Shown here: positions 6,701 to 15,294 of the stretch, in pieces
Position numbering within the stretch: position 1 is the stretch's first letter
Layout of the letters: each line of letters starts with the position of its first letter
Assembly: GCF_000820515.1 (NCBI RefSeq)
Contig: NZ_JXDG01000045.1
Location: 92,521-156,520 of the forward strand
Origin: Pseudomonas batumici
GTDB lineage: Bacteria > Pseudomonadota > Gammaproteobacteria > Pseudomonadales > Pseudomonadaceae
Direction of reading: 5' to 3'
Length of the DNA stretch: 64,000 nucleotides
Program-made: the position numbers and the translations under genes
Notes under the pieces: generated by a model
Told to the model about the DNA's origin: nothing
Seen by the model: only the letters and a program-made list of their open reading frames with translations
Database searches by the model: none

Positions 6701-9364
6701 ATGACCTGTTTTTTTCACCGCGCCCATGTGTTGCTAGTGGTTCTCCTTGCTGTTTGGCCGTTTAGCACCTGGGCGTCGGACTGGGTCTCCAGCGTGGATG
6801 AGCGCAGCGGTCTGCCCATGCTGGCGCGCGGTGGCAACCCTGTCGTTTCTTCTTCATTCGCCTTTTGGGGGAGCCACTGGGAATGGACGGATTTGCCGAC
6901 CGCGTTCAAGGTGAACAGCCCTTATAGCTACTCCCTTGCAGGCAAGAACAAAAACCTGGATTTCGACGTGACTGCGCAGATTCAGAAGGAAGACGAGCAG
7001 ACGTTGACCTGGAACATTGCCCTGGATGCACACAGCATGATGCCGGACGTGATGGGCGGGGGCATCGTCTTCAAGTTCGATCCTGCCCTTTACGATGGAG
7101 AAATGGGTCAGCCGGCCTTGCTACCCGACAACCGCGGCTGGTCCTGGGGGAATACACAAAGCCGACGTATCGAAATGCGTTTTGAGCCTGCACTGGCAAG
7201 TGTGTACTTTGAACCGGGTGATCAATCTCAGGTGCGTGCTTTTTTTTACAAGAACACGATCAAACCCGGCCGCCAAAATTTCAAAGCCACCTTGAGCCTA
7301 TCGGGCGATGTGGTACTCGGTCCGACCACAACCGAGCGTTTCGGGCTGGCGGACACAAGGAGCTGGCCGAGTGACACGCTCGACTGGAAAACCTCGCCGG
7401 TCGATCTGTCCTTTCTTAACGCTCACGAAAAACCTGCAGGCAAGCGCGGCTTCGTCAAAGTATCCGGCGAGCAACTGTTATTCGCCGACAACACCCCAGC
7501 GCGCTTCTGGGGCACTAACCTGACGGCCTATACGCTGTTTCGTACGCCAGACGATGCAATCAAGCTGCAGGCCAAACGTCTGTCGGCACTCGGTTTCAAT
7601 CTCGTACGACTGCACCACCATGACTCCCCATGGGTCAGCCCAAACATCTTTCGCGACAGCAACCTCACGCCTGACACTCAGCAACTAAGCCCGGACTCAT
7701 TGAAAAAAATCGACTGGTGGATCAAGTGCCTCAAAGACGAGGGCATTTATGTATGGCTCGATATGCACGTCGAGCGAGCCTTAACGGCAAACGACAACAT
7801 CTATGGCTTCGATGAAATGCCAAAGAATGGCCAGAACAACGCCGATCTCAAGGGCTATGCCTATGTAAACATCACCATTCAGCAGGCCATGAAGCGCTTT
7901 GCCCAAGCCTATTTGACCCATGTAAACACCTACACCGGACTCGCCTACAAAGACGATCCGGCGATCGCCGCCGTACTGATTACCAACGAAAACGATGTCA
8001 CCCAGCACTTTGGCAACGCCCTATTACCAGACAAACGAGTGCCAAAGCACAACCAGATCTACATGGCCGAGGCCGAGGCCTTTGCGAACCAGCACCATCT
8101 ATCTGCAAGCCAGACCTGGCGCTCCTGGGAGCCTGGCCCCGCCAAGCTGTTCCTTAACGATTTGGAGCGACGTTTCAACGTAGACATGATTCAGCACCTG
8201 CGTGAATCAGGCGTGAAGGTCCCCATCGCCACGACCAGTAGCTGGGGCGGCGACAGCCTAAGCTCCCTACCGGCCCTTACCGCCGGCGACCTGATCGACG
8301 TCCATAGCTACGGTGGCCCTGGGCAGCTGGAGAAAAACCCGCTCACCAGCGACGGTTTACTGAACTGGATTGCCGCCGGCCAAGTCGTAGGCAAACCCCT
8401 GACCGTCACCGAGTGGAACACTGAACCTTTCCCGGCACCTGACCGCCACTCGCTGCCACTCTATATGGCCGGCACCGCCAGCCACCAGGGCTGGGATGCG
8501 CTGATGCAATATGCCTACAGCCAGGAGCCGCTAACCGGCGAATGGATAACGGCCGACAACTGGCACGCCTATAACGACCCTGCAATGCTGGCCACCCTGC
8601 CCGCCGCCGCCTTGCTTTATCGCCGTGCAGACGTTCGCGAAGCCACAACGACCTATGTCTTCGCGCCGACGCCAAGCACCCTGTTCAACCAACGCATCAC
8701 ACCCGCCAACGCGGTTCTACTGCGCACCGCCATGGAGAAAGGCAAGCTGGAAATCGCCATGCCACAGACGCCGCAATTGCCCTGGTTGCAACAGAGTGCT
8801 ATCCCGAGCAATGCCCAGGTGTTTCATGACCCCAACCAGTCGCTGCTGGACGCCAATGCCAGCGAGTCCACGACAGACACTGGCGAGTTGAAGCGCAACT
8901 GGAAACTGGGCATCTACACCATCAATACGCCACGCACCCAAGCAGCAACCGGCTGGATCGGCGGCGAGTCGATCAGCCTTGGCAGCATCCAGGTTCAAGT
9001 GAAGACCGCTAATGCCAGTGTGGTGGTGCAAAGCCTGGACGACGCGCCTGTCGGCCGATCGCAGGATTTACTGATTTCGCTGGGTACCCGTGCTGTCCCC
9101 AAGGACAACAGCAAAACACCTTTTTATGTCGAGCCCCTCGAAGGCACCCTGACAATCCAGGCGCCGCAAGGCTTGACACTGTTCACCCACGGCATCCCTG
9201 GACAAATGAAGAAGCTACCCGCCAGCTACCTGGATGGACGCTATACGATCAAGTTCGACGGTTTGCAGGCGTCGAACTGGTTGTTTCTGAAAAAAGGCGT
9301 CACGCAAAACGCACAGCCAGGCCCTGTCAATACCGCATCCTCCAGCGCGCAGGCGAATCAATAG
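6701..9364 (+). CDS. Secreted clan GH-A glycoside hydrolase (GH5-like)
   Basis: An 887-residue protein with an N-terminal signal peptide (hydrophobic core LLVVLLAVW, likely cleavage after TWAS). Residues about 25-250 look like a beta-sandwich domain; a (beta/alpha)8 barrel follows, with FWGTNLTAYTLF, FNLVRLHHHD, and IYVWLDMHVERA. The clan GH-A pair is recognisable: N429-E430 in LITNEND as acid/base and E571 in LTVTEWNTE as nucleophile. A further beta-rich domain fills the C-terminus. The likely role is periplasmic or outer trimming of the EPS made by the neighbouring genes, comparable in concept to PslG. It starts 5 bp after the polymerase stop. Substrate and exact GH family cannot be fixed from sequence alone. 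Confidence 0.8.
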   Translation: MTCFFHRAHVLLVVLLAVWPFSTWASDWVSSVDERSGLPMLARGGNPVVSSSFAFWGSHWEWTDLPTAFKVNSPYSYSLAGKNKNLDFDVTAQIQKEDEQTLTWNIALDAHSMMPDVMGGGIVFKFDPALYDGEMGQPALLPDNRGWSWGNTQSRRIEMRFEPALASVYFEPGDQSQVRAFFYKNTIKPGRQNFKATLSLSGDVVLGPTTTERFGLADTRSWPSDTLDWKTSPVDLSFLNAHEKPAGKRGFVKVSGEQLLFADNTPARFWGTNLTAYTLFRTPDDAIKLQAKRLSALGFNLVRLHHHDSPWVSPNIFRDSNLTPDTQQLSPDSLKKIDWWIKCLKDEGIYVWLDMHVERALTANDNIYGFDEMPKNGQNNADLKGYAYVNITIQQAMKRFAQAYLTHVNTYTGLAYKDDPAIAAVLITNENDVTQHFGNALLPDKRVPKHNQIYMAEAEAFANQHHLSASQTWRSWEPGPAKLFLNDLERRFNVDMIQHLRESGVKVPIATTSSWGGDSLSSLPALTAGDLIDVHSYGGPGQLEKNPLTSDGLLNWIAAGQVVGKPLTVTEWNTEPFPAPDRHSLPLYMAGTASHQGWDALMQYAYSQEPLTGEWITADNWHAYNDPAMLATLPAAALLYRRADVREATTTYVFAPTPSTLFNQRITPANAVLLRTAMEKGKLEIAMPQTPQLPWLQQSAIPSNAQVFHDPNQSLLDANASESTTDTGELKRNWKLGIYTINTPRTQAATGWIGGESISLGSIQVQVKTANASVVVQSLDDAPVGRSQDLLISLGTRAVPKDNSKTPFYVEPLEGTLTIQAPQGLTLFTHGIPGQMKKLPASYLDGRYTIKFDGLQASNWLFLKKGVTQNAQPGPVNTASSSAQANQ

Positions 9365-9451
9365 CTAACCTGTCTTGTAACGTAATGATCAGGCGGATCG
9401 AACTGGCGTACCAATCTGTGCTTGCACAGCAACAGTTTCCAGGAGATCAGG

Positions 9452-10429
9452 ATGAATTTTTTGGTGGTGGGTGGCGCAGGCTATATCGGCTCGCATATGG
9501 TCAAGCAACTACTGCGAGCAGGTCACGAACTGGTGGTGGCAGACAACCTTTCAACAGGCCATCGCGGCGCGTTGATGGGCGGGAGATTGGTCGAACTGGA
9601 CATCGCCAACACACAAGCCCTGGACGTCTTGTTTGCGGGACAGCACTTTGATGCCGTGTTCCACTTCGCATCATTTATACAGGTGGGCGAATCCGTCACT
9701 GAACCTGCCAAGTATTACCAAAACAACCTGGCTGGAACCCTTACGCTGCTACAAGCCATGGTTCGTGCCGGGGTTAAAAACTTCATTTTTTCCTCGAGCG
9801 CAGCCGTCTATGGCAACCCGGTGTATGTACCTATCGACGAAGAGCATCCCAAGGCCGCGATCACCCCTTATGGTCGCAGCAAGTGGATGGTGGAGCAGAT
9901 GCTTGAAGATTTCGACCGTGCATACGGGCTCAAATCGGTCTGCCTGCGCTACTTCAACGCCGCCGGAGCAGACCCTGAAGGACAGTTAGGTGAACGCCGT
10001 GAACGGGAAACCCACCTGGTGCCACTGATACTGCAAGCGGCCTCCGGTCGGCGCACAACCATCACCGTCTATGGCCGTGACTACGACACACCTGACGGCA
10101 CTTGCATTCGCGACTACATCCACGTTGTCGACCTCGTTGCAGCTCATGCACTGGCCGTGGATTATTTACTGGCAGGTGGTGCAAGCACGGCTTTCAACCT
10201 CGGAAACGGTCAAGGTTTCTCAGTACAGCAAGTCATAGACACTGCACGCGCCGTGACCGGCCAAGCTATCTCCGTGAGCGAAGCGCCACGCCGCGCCGGC
10301 GATCCGCCACGCCTTGTGGCCGATCCCCGCATGGCCAACACATTACTTGGCTGGCACCCGCAATTTGTCTCACTTGAACAGATAGTGGCGCACGCCTGGA
10401 GCTGGGAGCAGAAGTACCCTTGGCACTGA
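9452..10429 (+). CDS. galE: UDP-glucose 4-epimerase
   Basis: A 325-residue extended short-chain dehydrogenase that interconverts UDP-glucose and UDP-galactose (or the N-acetyl forms). The NAD-binding GGAGYIGS is at residues 7-14, the SSSAAVYG serine strand follows, and the catalytic Y140xxxK144 is present. GDPPRLVADP and the C-terminal LGWHPQF are typical of GalE. The start at 9452 is chosen because AGGAG at 9441 lies 6 bases upstream; an earlier in-frame TTG/ATG-like start gives a non-conserved extension. It closes the rightward EPS block and probably supplies the galactose-type donor. It converges with the kinase gene. Confidence 0.93.
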   Translation: MNFLVVGGAGYIGSHMVKQLLRAGHELVVADNLSTGHRGALMGGRLVELDIANTQALDVLFAGQHFDAVFHFASFIQVGESVTEPAKYYQNNLAGTLTLLQAMVRAGVKNFIFSSSAAVYGNPVYVPIDEEHPKAAITPYGRSKWMVEQMLEDFDRAYGLKSVCLRYFNAAGADPEGQLGERRERETHLVPLILQAASGRRTTITVYGRDYDTPDGTCIRDYIHVVDLVAAHALAVDYLLAGGASTAFNLGNGQGFSVQQVIDTARAVTGQAISVSEAPRRAGDPPRLVADPRMANTLLGWHPQFVSLEQIVAHAWSWEQKYPWH

Positions 10430-10473
10430 AAGTCGGCGCTGGCGCATAACGCCGAACGCCTAAGGGTGACGCT

Positions 10474-11280
10474 CTAGTAGTAAGAGCGGTTTGGGGGATC
10501 GGCTTTGTTGAGTACCGTGCCAATCAGATTGGCTGTCCCCAGATGATACAGGCTTTCCTCGATCTCTTTCTTGCTGTTCATGCCGTTTGCGACCACCAGC
10601 AGGACGCAGTCGAATTTAGGCAAGACGGTAATAACATCGTCCGAACTCAACAACGGCGGCAAGTCGAAAATCACGATACGCGAGTCGTAGCGCTCGCGCA
10701 GATCAGCAATCAAATAGCTCACTGTGGGCGATGACAGCACCTCGGTAGAGAGAGGGATCGGCTCTCGTGTCGGCAGGACGACAAAGCGCGGCAAGGTCGG
10801 GTTGACCAGAACCTCTTGCAGTTCCGCTTCATGGTCCAGCAATTCATTGAGCGATTTCTCCATCGGCAGCCCCAGGCAGGCACCCACCATCGGACGACGC
10901 AAGTCGAAATCCACCAGTAGCGCCGTCTTGGTGGTGTGGTGGGCGATGCTCATTGCCAGGTTGATAGCCAATACCGTCTTGCCTGCCTCCGGAGTTGGCG
11001 AGGTGATAGCCAGCGTACGCCAGCCATTTTCTTCCATGACTTTCAGAACTTGCGTACGCAGCAGATCGAAAGCCCCCCCCATATTCGAATTCTTGTTGTA
11101 CGCCACAATGCGATTGCGCTCGAGATGATCTGGCCGCAGCGGTACAACTTTGGTTTGCACATAACTCAGCGCATTCAGACCTGCAGACTGCCCGGTCTCT
11201 GTCATGGCTTTTGGTACTGTCACGAGACTTGTCGAAGGCTGTTGCTCGGAATCCTCGGTATCGGGCTTGATTATTTCCAT
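10474..11280 (-). CDS. BY-kinase-like EPS ATPase (CpsD/CapB family)
   Basis: A 268-residue P-loop ATPase of the bacterial tyrosine autokinase family, acting with the GumC-like membrane protein encoded just upstream. Walker A is SPTPEAGKT (about residues 94-102), Walker A' is LLVDFDLRRP (121-130) and Walker B is IVIFDLPPLL (202-211). The P-loop lacks the usual first glycine but BY-kinases often do. The C-terminal tyrosine cluster is reduced to a single pair (SYY at the very end), so autophosphorylation capacity may be small. It lies 11 bp behind the chain-length gene. The protein resembles the tyrosine kinases of EPS loci associated with PEP-CTERM systems, though no exosortase is present here. 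Confidence 0.85.
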   Translation of the reverse strand: MEIIKPDTEDSEQQPSTSLVTVPKAMTETGQSAGLNALSYVQTKVVPLRPDHLERNRIVAYNKNSNMGGAFDLLRTQVLKVMEENGWRTLAITSPTPEAGKTVLAINLAMSIAHHTTKTALLVDFDLRRPMVGACLGLPMEKSLNELLDHEAELQEVLVNPTLPRFVVLPTREPIPLSTEVLSSPTVSYLIADLRERYDSRIVIFDLPPLLSSDDVITVLPKFDCVLLVVANGMNSKKEIEESLYHLGTANLIGTVLNKADPPNRSYY

Positions 11281-11291
11281 GGCTATATTCC

Positions 11292-12842
11292 TTATGCAAA
11301 CCGGCCCAGAGCTTTAAACATCAGAAGGTCCAGAGGCATGTAGAAGAAGTGCAGGAGCACCAGAAAGAGCACGATGATCACGACTCCGCTGACGATCAAT
11401 CGCGTTCGCCACTGCTTACGGCGTGCCAATTCCGCCCTGGTGTAGATGTAGGGAATCGCAACCAATATGCGTCTACCCAGCACACTGGCCAAGGCTTCAG
11501 CTCCGCGCACGCGCTGGTTCAGCATCTCAAGGAGCATCACCAATGCGCCAGCGCCCACCGGAGCGAGGACAAAGCCCATGGCAACCACTTTTTTACGGTT
11601 CGGCCGTATCGGCTTTTCAGGCAGCAATGGCGATTCCAGAAGAACAAAACGCTCGGCTTTGTTTTCCTGCTCCAGGCTTTCGGAAATTTTCGCACTCATT
11701 TCCTTGGTGCGAATTTCCTCGTATTTTTTACGAGCGTTTTCATAGTCACGCATCAGTGTGACCAAGCCGCGCTCGACTTGCGGCGTCTCAAGAATTTGCG
11801 CCTCGTAGTCGGCTATTTTCTTGAGTATTTCCTGCTTTTGATCGGCCAGCGACTTGATACGGGCTTCTGTGGCAGCGATCCGGGCCTGAGCCTTGGCAAG
11901 GTCCAGACTGGCCGGAGCCGCTGCACCACCAGCACCTTTGGTAGCCTCAAGTGCAGCAATTTTGCGTTTGACGGCACGCACATCGGGGTGAGCTTCCGTA
12001 TACAGCGACCGTAACCGGGTGTACTCCGCCTTGAGGCTACCCAGATCTTGCTGTTTATCAACCGCCGGGCCGGGCAATTCATGCTTGGTCGCTGCTGCGG
12101 AAAGCTCCAACTCATTGAAGCGCAACTCCTCACGGGCAGATTTGTAGTCACGGTCGACCTCTTTGAGCTCGGTTTCGGCGCGTGACAACATATTCATGCG
12201 CAACTCCTGATGCTCGGGAAGCGCGTTGCTGTGCGCTTGCTTGAAGTCTGCCAAGCGGTTTTCCAGGGCTTCCAGTTCGACCCTGAGCTTGTCCGCCTCC
12301 TGCGTCAGGAACTCTGTTGTTTCACTGGCGCGCTCGGTGCGCTGCTTGATGTTTTCATCCAGAAACAGCGTCACCAGCTCGTTGGCCACTTTGTTGGCAA
12401 TCTCTGCCTGCCGGTGCTCAAAGGAAAGACGGAAAGCAATCGTCACTTCTCCGCGCCCCTTGATGACAGCACTGACCAAGGAGACTGTAATCGCATTGCG
12501 CATTTCATCGATTTTCTCGGAAACGCTCAACTGCCTGCTTTGCGAAGCAAAAAGATTGTACTTGTCGATGATCCCTTCCAGATGCTCACGGGTCATCACG
12601 CGCTGGCGAATGACTTCGATGCGCTCATCGGCAAAGGTATTGTTGTTCGACGCCACCAGGTCTGGCGAAATCTGCTGAGACTCGACCAGAATAGTGCCAG
12701 ATGACTCGTAGATGGGTGGGATAGAGATCGCGACCACTACGCTCGTGGCGAGTATGACCGCGACACTCAGGATCAACAGCAAGGCATGGTGCTTGATGAC
12801 AGCAATGTAGTCATTGGCCGACATTTCGTATTCAGAGGTCAT
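11292..12842 (-). CDS. EPS chain-length determinant (Wzz/GumC-like PCP)
   Basis: A polysaccharide co-polymerase of about 516 residues. A first membrane segment near residues 18-40 (LLLILSVAVILATSVVVAI) is followed by a long periplasmic coiled-coil region (about 150-390, rich in E/K/A/L heptads), a proline-rich ESPLLPEKPIRPNRKK segment, and two further hydrophobic stretches near the C-terminus. These proteins set polymer length and cooperate with the Wzy polymerase, OPX protein and the cytoplasmic kinase; here the kinase domain is a separate gene. The ATG at 12842 is preferred over an upstream GTG because AGGG lies 8 bases in front of it. Confidence 0.9.
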   Translation of the reverse strand: MTSEYEMSANDYIAVIKHHALLLILSVAVILATSVVVAISIPPIYESSGTILVESQQISPDLVASNNNTFADERIEVIRQRVMTREHLEGIIDKYNLFASQSRQLSVSEKIDEMRNAITVSLVSAVIKGRGEVTIAFRLSFEHRQAEIANKVANELVTLFLDENIKQRTERASETTEFLTQEADKLRVELEALENRLADFKQAHSNALPEHQELRMNMLSRAETELKEVDRDYKSAREELRFNELELSAAATKHELPGPAVDKQQDLGSLKAEYTRLRSLYTEAHPDVRAVKRKIAALEATKGAGGAAAPASLDLAKAQARIAATEARIKSLADQKQEILKKIADYEAQILETPQVERGLVTLMRDYENARKKYEEIRTKEMSAKISESLEQENKAERFVLLESPLLPEKPIRPNRKKVVAMGFVLAPVGAGALVMLLEMLNQRVRGAEALASVLGRRILVAIPYIYTRAELARRKQWRTRLIVSGVVIIVLFLVLLHFFYMPLDLLMFKALGRFA

Positions 12843-12862
12843 ATTTATCACCCTGCTGAATT

Positions 12863-14002
12863 TCAGAAGTCGGGGGGACTATAGGTCAAGGTCAACCCGA
12901 CGACGTTTGCAGTGGCATCCGGCAAGCCAGCTTGCTGGAGTTCCTTGTACATGAAGGATAGGCGCGCCACCCAGAAAGGCGAGAGATCCCGGCTGAACCA
13001 GACACCGACATTGCGCAGGGTATTAGGCGTTAGCCCTTTGGTTTTTTGCCATGAGGTATCAAAACCGGTACGGCTGGTGTCGTCGAGGGCATAACTCCAT
13101 GTAGCGTTCAGGTTATCAACCTCGACAAAACCGCCGTCGCCGCTGGCGACAGTACTACGAGCGGCGTCGATACTTGTATCAACACGCTCACCGGTATAGT
13201 GCAACGAAAAACCGCCTTGGCCACGGGGGCGGCTGTTCGGGCCAGAGACTTGATTGACACCTGCGTAAAGCGCCCCCTTGAGCCGCTCGGAGATCTCAAA
13301 GTTCAAGCCTACAGTGGGGGTGTAACTGTTTGAGGAAGGCACCGCAGATCCCTGCTGCGGCTCATAACGCTTCACGCCAAGACGCGTGAATAGCTCCACA
13401 CGCTCGCTCCATGCGTAGTTCAAGCTCAGGCGGTTCGAAAGCTCGTCATAGTTGGTCAGTGTATTGAGGTCGTAAGTGACATGCGTGTAGTCGGTTTCGT
13501 TAACCAAGGTCGTTCGCTCACTGAGAGCGGTCTTCCAGTTGCCGCCGAACGAGGTCAGCTTTTGCGTACCATCGGTGGCAATCACACCGGTTTCTTGAAC
13601 CGCAGTGGAGAGCGTTGAACTCTCAACATACTTCGCCGTGAGTCCAAAACCGCCCGTTTCGGTCTCGCGCTGCCACCCCAACTGCAAGTTGGGGTCTTCG
13701 CGGTCCGAAACGATGGACGTATCGGACGAACGCACCAGATTCACACCAAGACCGAACCGCCACTGATCCCGGTCTGAAGTACCGACAAGCGTGTAATCGG
13801 GGGCGATGATCGTACGAGTCACACCCTTCTTGTTTTCCGTAACAAGCAGCGGGTTGCTGTCGTACTCGACAGTCGAAGGCAGAACGATTGCTGATTGCCA
13901 AGTAGCAGCATAAACCACACCGGAGCACGGCAAGCTCAAGATGGCCGTCGCGACTCCGGCCGTTCGCAGCACAGGCAAGATAATCCCCAGTGCATCGCGC
14001 AA
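12863..14002 (-). CDS. Outer-membrane beta-barrel EPS protein
   Basis: A 379-residue protein with an N-terminal signal sequence (TAGVATAILSLPCSGVVYA) followed by alternating polar/hydrophobic strands ending in aromatic residues, and a C-terminal strand VVGLTLTYSPPDF ending in phenylalanine, the classical sign for outer-membrane insertion. Similar barrels occur next to OPX genes in EPS loci and are presumed to help export or anchoring; the function is not established. Its ATG is 2 bp from the OPX gene stop, so the two are translationally linked. It resembles barrel proteins described as PEP-CTERM-system associated, which should be tested by profile search. Confidence 0.75.
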   Translation of the reverse strand: MRDALGIILPVLRTAGVATAILSLPCSGVVYAATWQSAIVLPSTVEYDSNPLLVTENKKGVTRTIIAPDYTLVGTSDRDQWRFGLGVNLVRSSDTSIVSDREDPNLQLGWQRETETGGFGLTAKYVESSTLSTAVQETGVIATDGTQKLTSFGGNWKTALSERTTLVNETDYTHVTYDLNTLTNYDELSNRLSLNYAWSERVELFTRLGVKRYEPQQGSAVPSSNSYTPTVGLNFEISERLKGALYAGVNQVSGPNSRPRGQGGFSLHYTGERVDTSIDAARSTVASGDGGFVEVDNLNATWSYALDDTSRTGFDTSWQKTKGLTPNTLRNVGVWFSRDLSPFWVARLSFMYKELQQAGLPDATANVVGLTLTYSPPDF

Positions 14003-14004
14003 GG

Positions 14005-14562
14005 CTAAGGCACGACCAGCGTATCGCCGGCCTGGAGTTGAATATTGGTGGACATGTCATGCCCGGACATCAAATCGCTGTAATGGACAGGCAGGATCTC
14101 TTGTTTAGCCCCATTGCGGCGCACGACCTTGATCTCCTCCTTGTCGGCGAATTTGTCGAGCCCGCCCGACATGCTCAAAACTTGCAGCACTGCAGTTGGA
14201 CCTGTCATCTGTACGGTGCCGGGCTTCAGCACCTTACCCTGCACATAGACGAGATTGCCTGCGGTGCTCGTGATGACAACGCTCACGTTCGGATCGGGTA
14301 TGAACTCCTTGAGCCTGGCAGCGACTTTCTTTGCGACTGCAGTGGCATCAAGCCCCGCAACATCGACTCGTCCTGCCAGCGGGAAGGTAATGCTGCCATC
14401 AGGAAGTACGTGCACCTCCTGTTTCAGCTTCTCTTCGCCCCAAACGGAAACCGAAATGACGTCACCCGGACTTAGCAGATAAGCCGTGGCTTTTTCGTCG
14501 GCACAGGTAATGCTGGGCCAGACCAGTAGCGCGCAGAGCACAGGTAATAACAAACGCAACAT
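14005..14562 (-). CDS. Polysaccharide export protein (OPX, Wza/GumB-like)
   Basis: A 185-residue exported protein with a signal peptide (LRLLLPVLCALLVW) and, directly after it, the Poly_export domain: YLLSPGDVISVSVWGEE, LPDGSITFPLAGRVDVAG, then a SLBB-like domain beginning VYVQGKVLKPGTVQM. It is much shorter than E. coli Wza (about 380 residues) and has no C-terminal amphipathic helix, so the pore through the outer membrane is probably formed by the adjacent barrel. No canonical lipobox is present (SITC). The start at 14562 has GGAGGG about 6 bases upstream; the longer frame from 14601 lacks this. It is the first gene of the export operon. Confidence 0.9.
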   Translation of the reverse strand: MLRLLLPVLCALLVWPSITCADEKATAYLLSPGDVISVSVWGEEKLKQEVHVLPDGSITFPLAGRVDVAGLDATAVAKKVAARLKEFIPDPNVSVVITSTAGNLVYVQGKVLKPGTVQMTGPTAVLQVLSMSGGLDKFADKEEIKVVRRNGAKQEILPVHYSDLMSGHDMSTNIQLQAGDTLVVP

Positions 14563-15046
14563 AAGGATCCCTCCGACCAAGTAGCATGCACAGAGATTCA
14601 CATAAAAACGTGCGAAAGCACTCCCTCTCCCTTGACGCCAAAGAAACGATCAAACAGCAATCGCCTCGAGCTTCCTGGCGGCTCCGCCGAAACCAAACAT
14701 CAGACCGAAGCCCCCCCGGCAATCATCCTGACGTTGCCCGGTACTTGTTCTTGAGCGTAGACCACGATGGCCGAAAACGCCGAAGCCAGGATGAAGCCGA
14801 TCACCACGCTCAGCACAGGTAATCGCGGCAAAATTCTTGGGGATCTCGTACGCGAACAGGAGGAGAAAGAGGCCCTTGGTTTGGAAGCCAAGGTGAGGGG
14901 CTGATTAAAATCGGGCCATGAGACACCTTCGCGGGCAGGCGGGGATGCTCACACCGCTGCATTCACACCCCTTTAGAGGGAGGCAGAGCAAAATCACACA
15001 AAAGCAGCGTGGGGGAATGGATGGCGGAACAGAAATCACAGAAAGC
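14563..15046. other. Gap between export operon and tRNA-Ser
   Basis: This stretch of about 480 bp must hold the promoter of the leftward export operon. Apart from the possible relic described separately and the tRNA terminator at its right end, I see no intact gene. No JUMPstart/ops-type element was recognised. Confidence 0.5.
14650..14919 (-). pseudogene. Possible relic of a small membrane-protein gene
   Basis: On the minus strand an AAGGTG site and ATG (14919) open a frame that hits TAA after four codons, but the sequence beyond still reads as Pseudomonas-like coding DNA when two frame changes are allowed: KGLFLLLFAYEIPKNFAAI (about 14828-14885), then LSVVIGFILASAFSAIVVYA (about 14754-14815), then, after a run of seven Gs at 14712-14718, FGLMFGFGGAARKLEAIAV ending at 14650. 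The frame changes cancel. This would be a roughly 85-residue protein with two hydrophobic segments and a basic tail. It may be chance; a plus-strand 45-codon frame (14767-14904) overlaps it. Confidence 0.25.
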
Positions 15047-15073
15047 AAAAAGGCCCCGGAATACGGGGCCTTC
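15045..15073 (-). terminator. Rho-independent terminator of tRNA-Ser
   Basis: Perfect inverted repeat AAGGCCCCG / CGGGGCCTT (15050-15058 and 15064-15072) with a 5-nt loop; on the minus strand it is followed by a run of T residues. It lies 12 bases beyond the tRNA 3' end. Confidence 0.88.
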
Positions 15074-15084
15074 AGATACAAATA

Positions 15085-15172
15085 TGGCGGAGGCGCAGAG
15101 ATTCGAACTCTGGGACCTGTTACAGTCGGCAGTTTTCAAGACTGCTGCCTTAAACCACTCGGCCACACCTCC
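15085..15172 (-). tRNA. serT: tRNA-Ser (anticodon UGA)
   Basis: The minus strand reads GGAGGTGTGGCCGAGTGG at the 5' end, a GCAGTCTTGAAAACTGC anticodon arm with anticodon TGA in the loop CTTGAAA, a long variable arm typical of serine tRNAs, and GTTCGAATC in the T arm. The acceptor stem GGAGGTG pairs with CGCCTCC, followed by discriminator G and an encoded CCA. It decodes UCA and UCG/UCU wobble codons. In E. coli serT also lies next to yccA, so this tRNA-yccA-tus linkage is old. tRNA genes are common island borders, and the EPS locus begins on its other side. Confidence 0.96.
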
Positions 15173-15189
15173 CATGCATTGCGGGCGCC

Positions 15190-15217
15190 ATAATACCGGA
15201 ATGACACACACTGTCAA
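15190..15217 (-). promoter_or_regulatory. Sigma-70 promoter of tRNA-Ser
   Basis: On the minus strand TTGACA (15212-15217) and TATTAT (15190-15195) are separated by 16 bp. Transcription would start near 15183, about 11 bases before the mature tRNA 5' end. Confidence 0.8.
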
Positions 15218-15294
15218 ACTCTCGTGATAGCTTGTTACAGAGCCTCTGGTATCATCTTTGCGACTGAACATTTCAAACCCGAAGGAGTGTCGCC

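Noticed and set aside
14767..14904. 45-codon plus-strand ORF starting ATGGCCGAAAACGCC
   Set aside because: Looks hydrophilic and plausible, but has no clear Shine-Dalgarno and overlaps the minus-strand relic with better codon use; neither can be settled by eye.
15085..15172. Attachment-site duplication of the tRNA-Ser 3' end
   Set aside because: I found no second copy of the T-arm/acceptor sequence elsewhere in the window and no integrase gene.
14918..15193. 91-codon ORF running across the tRNA-Ser gene
   Set aside because: It reads through the antisense of a structured tRNA and its terminator.
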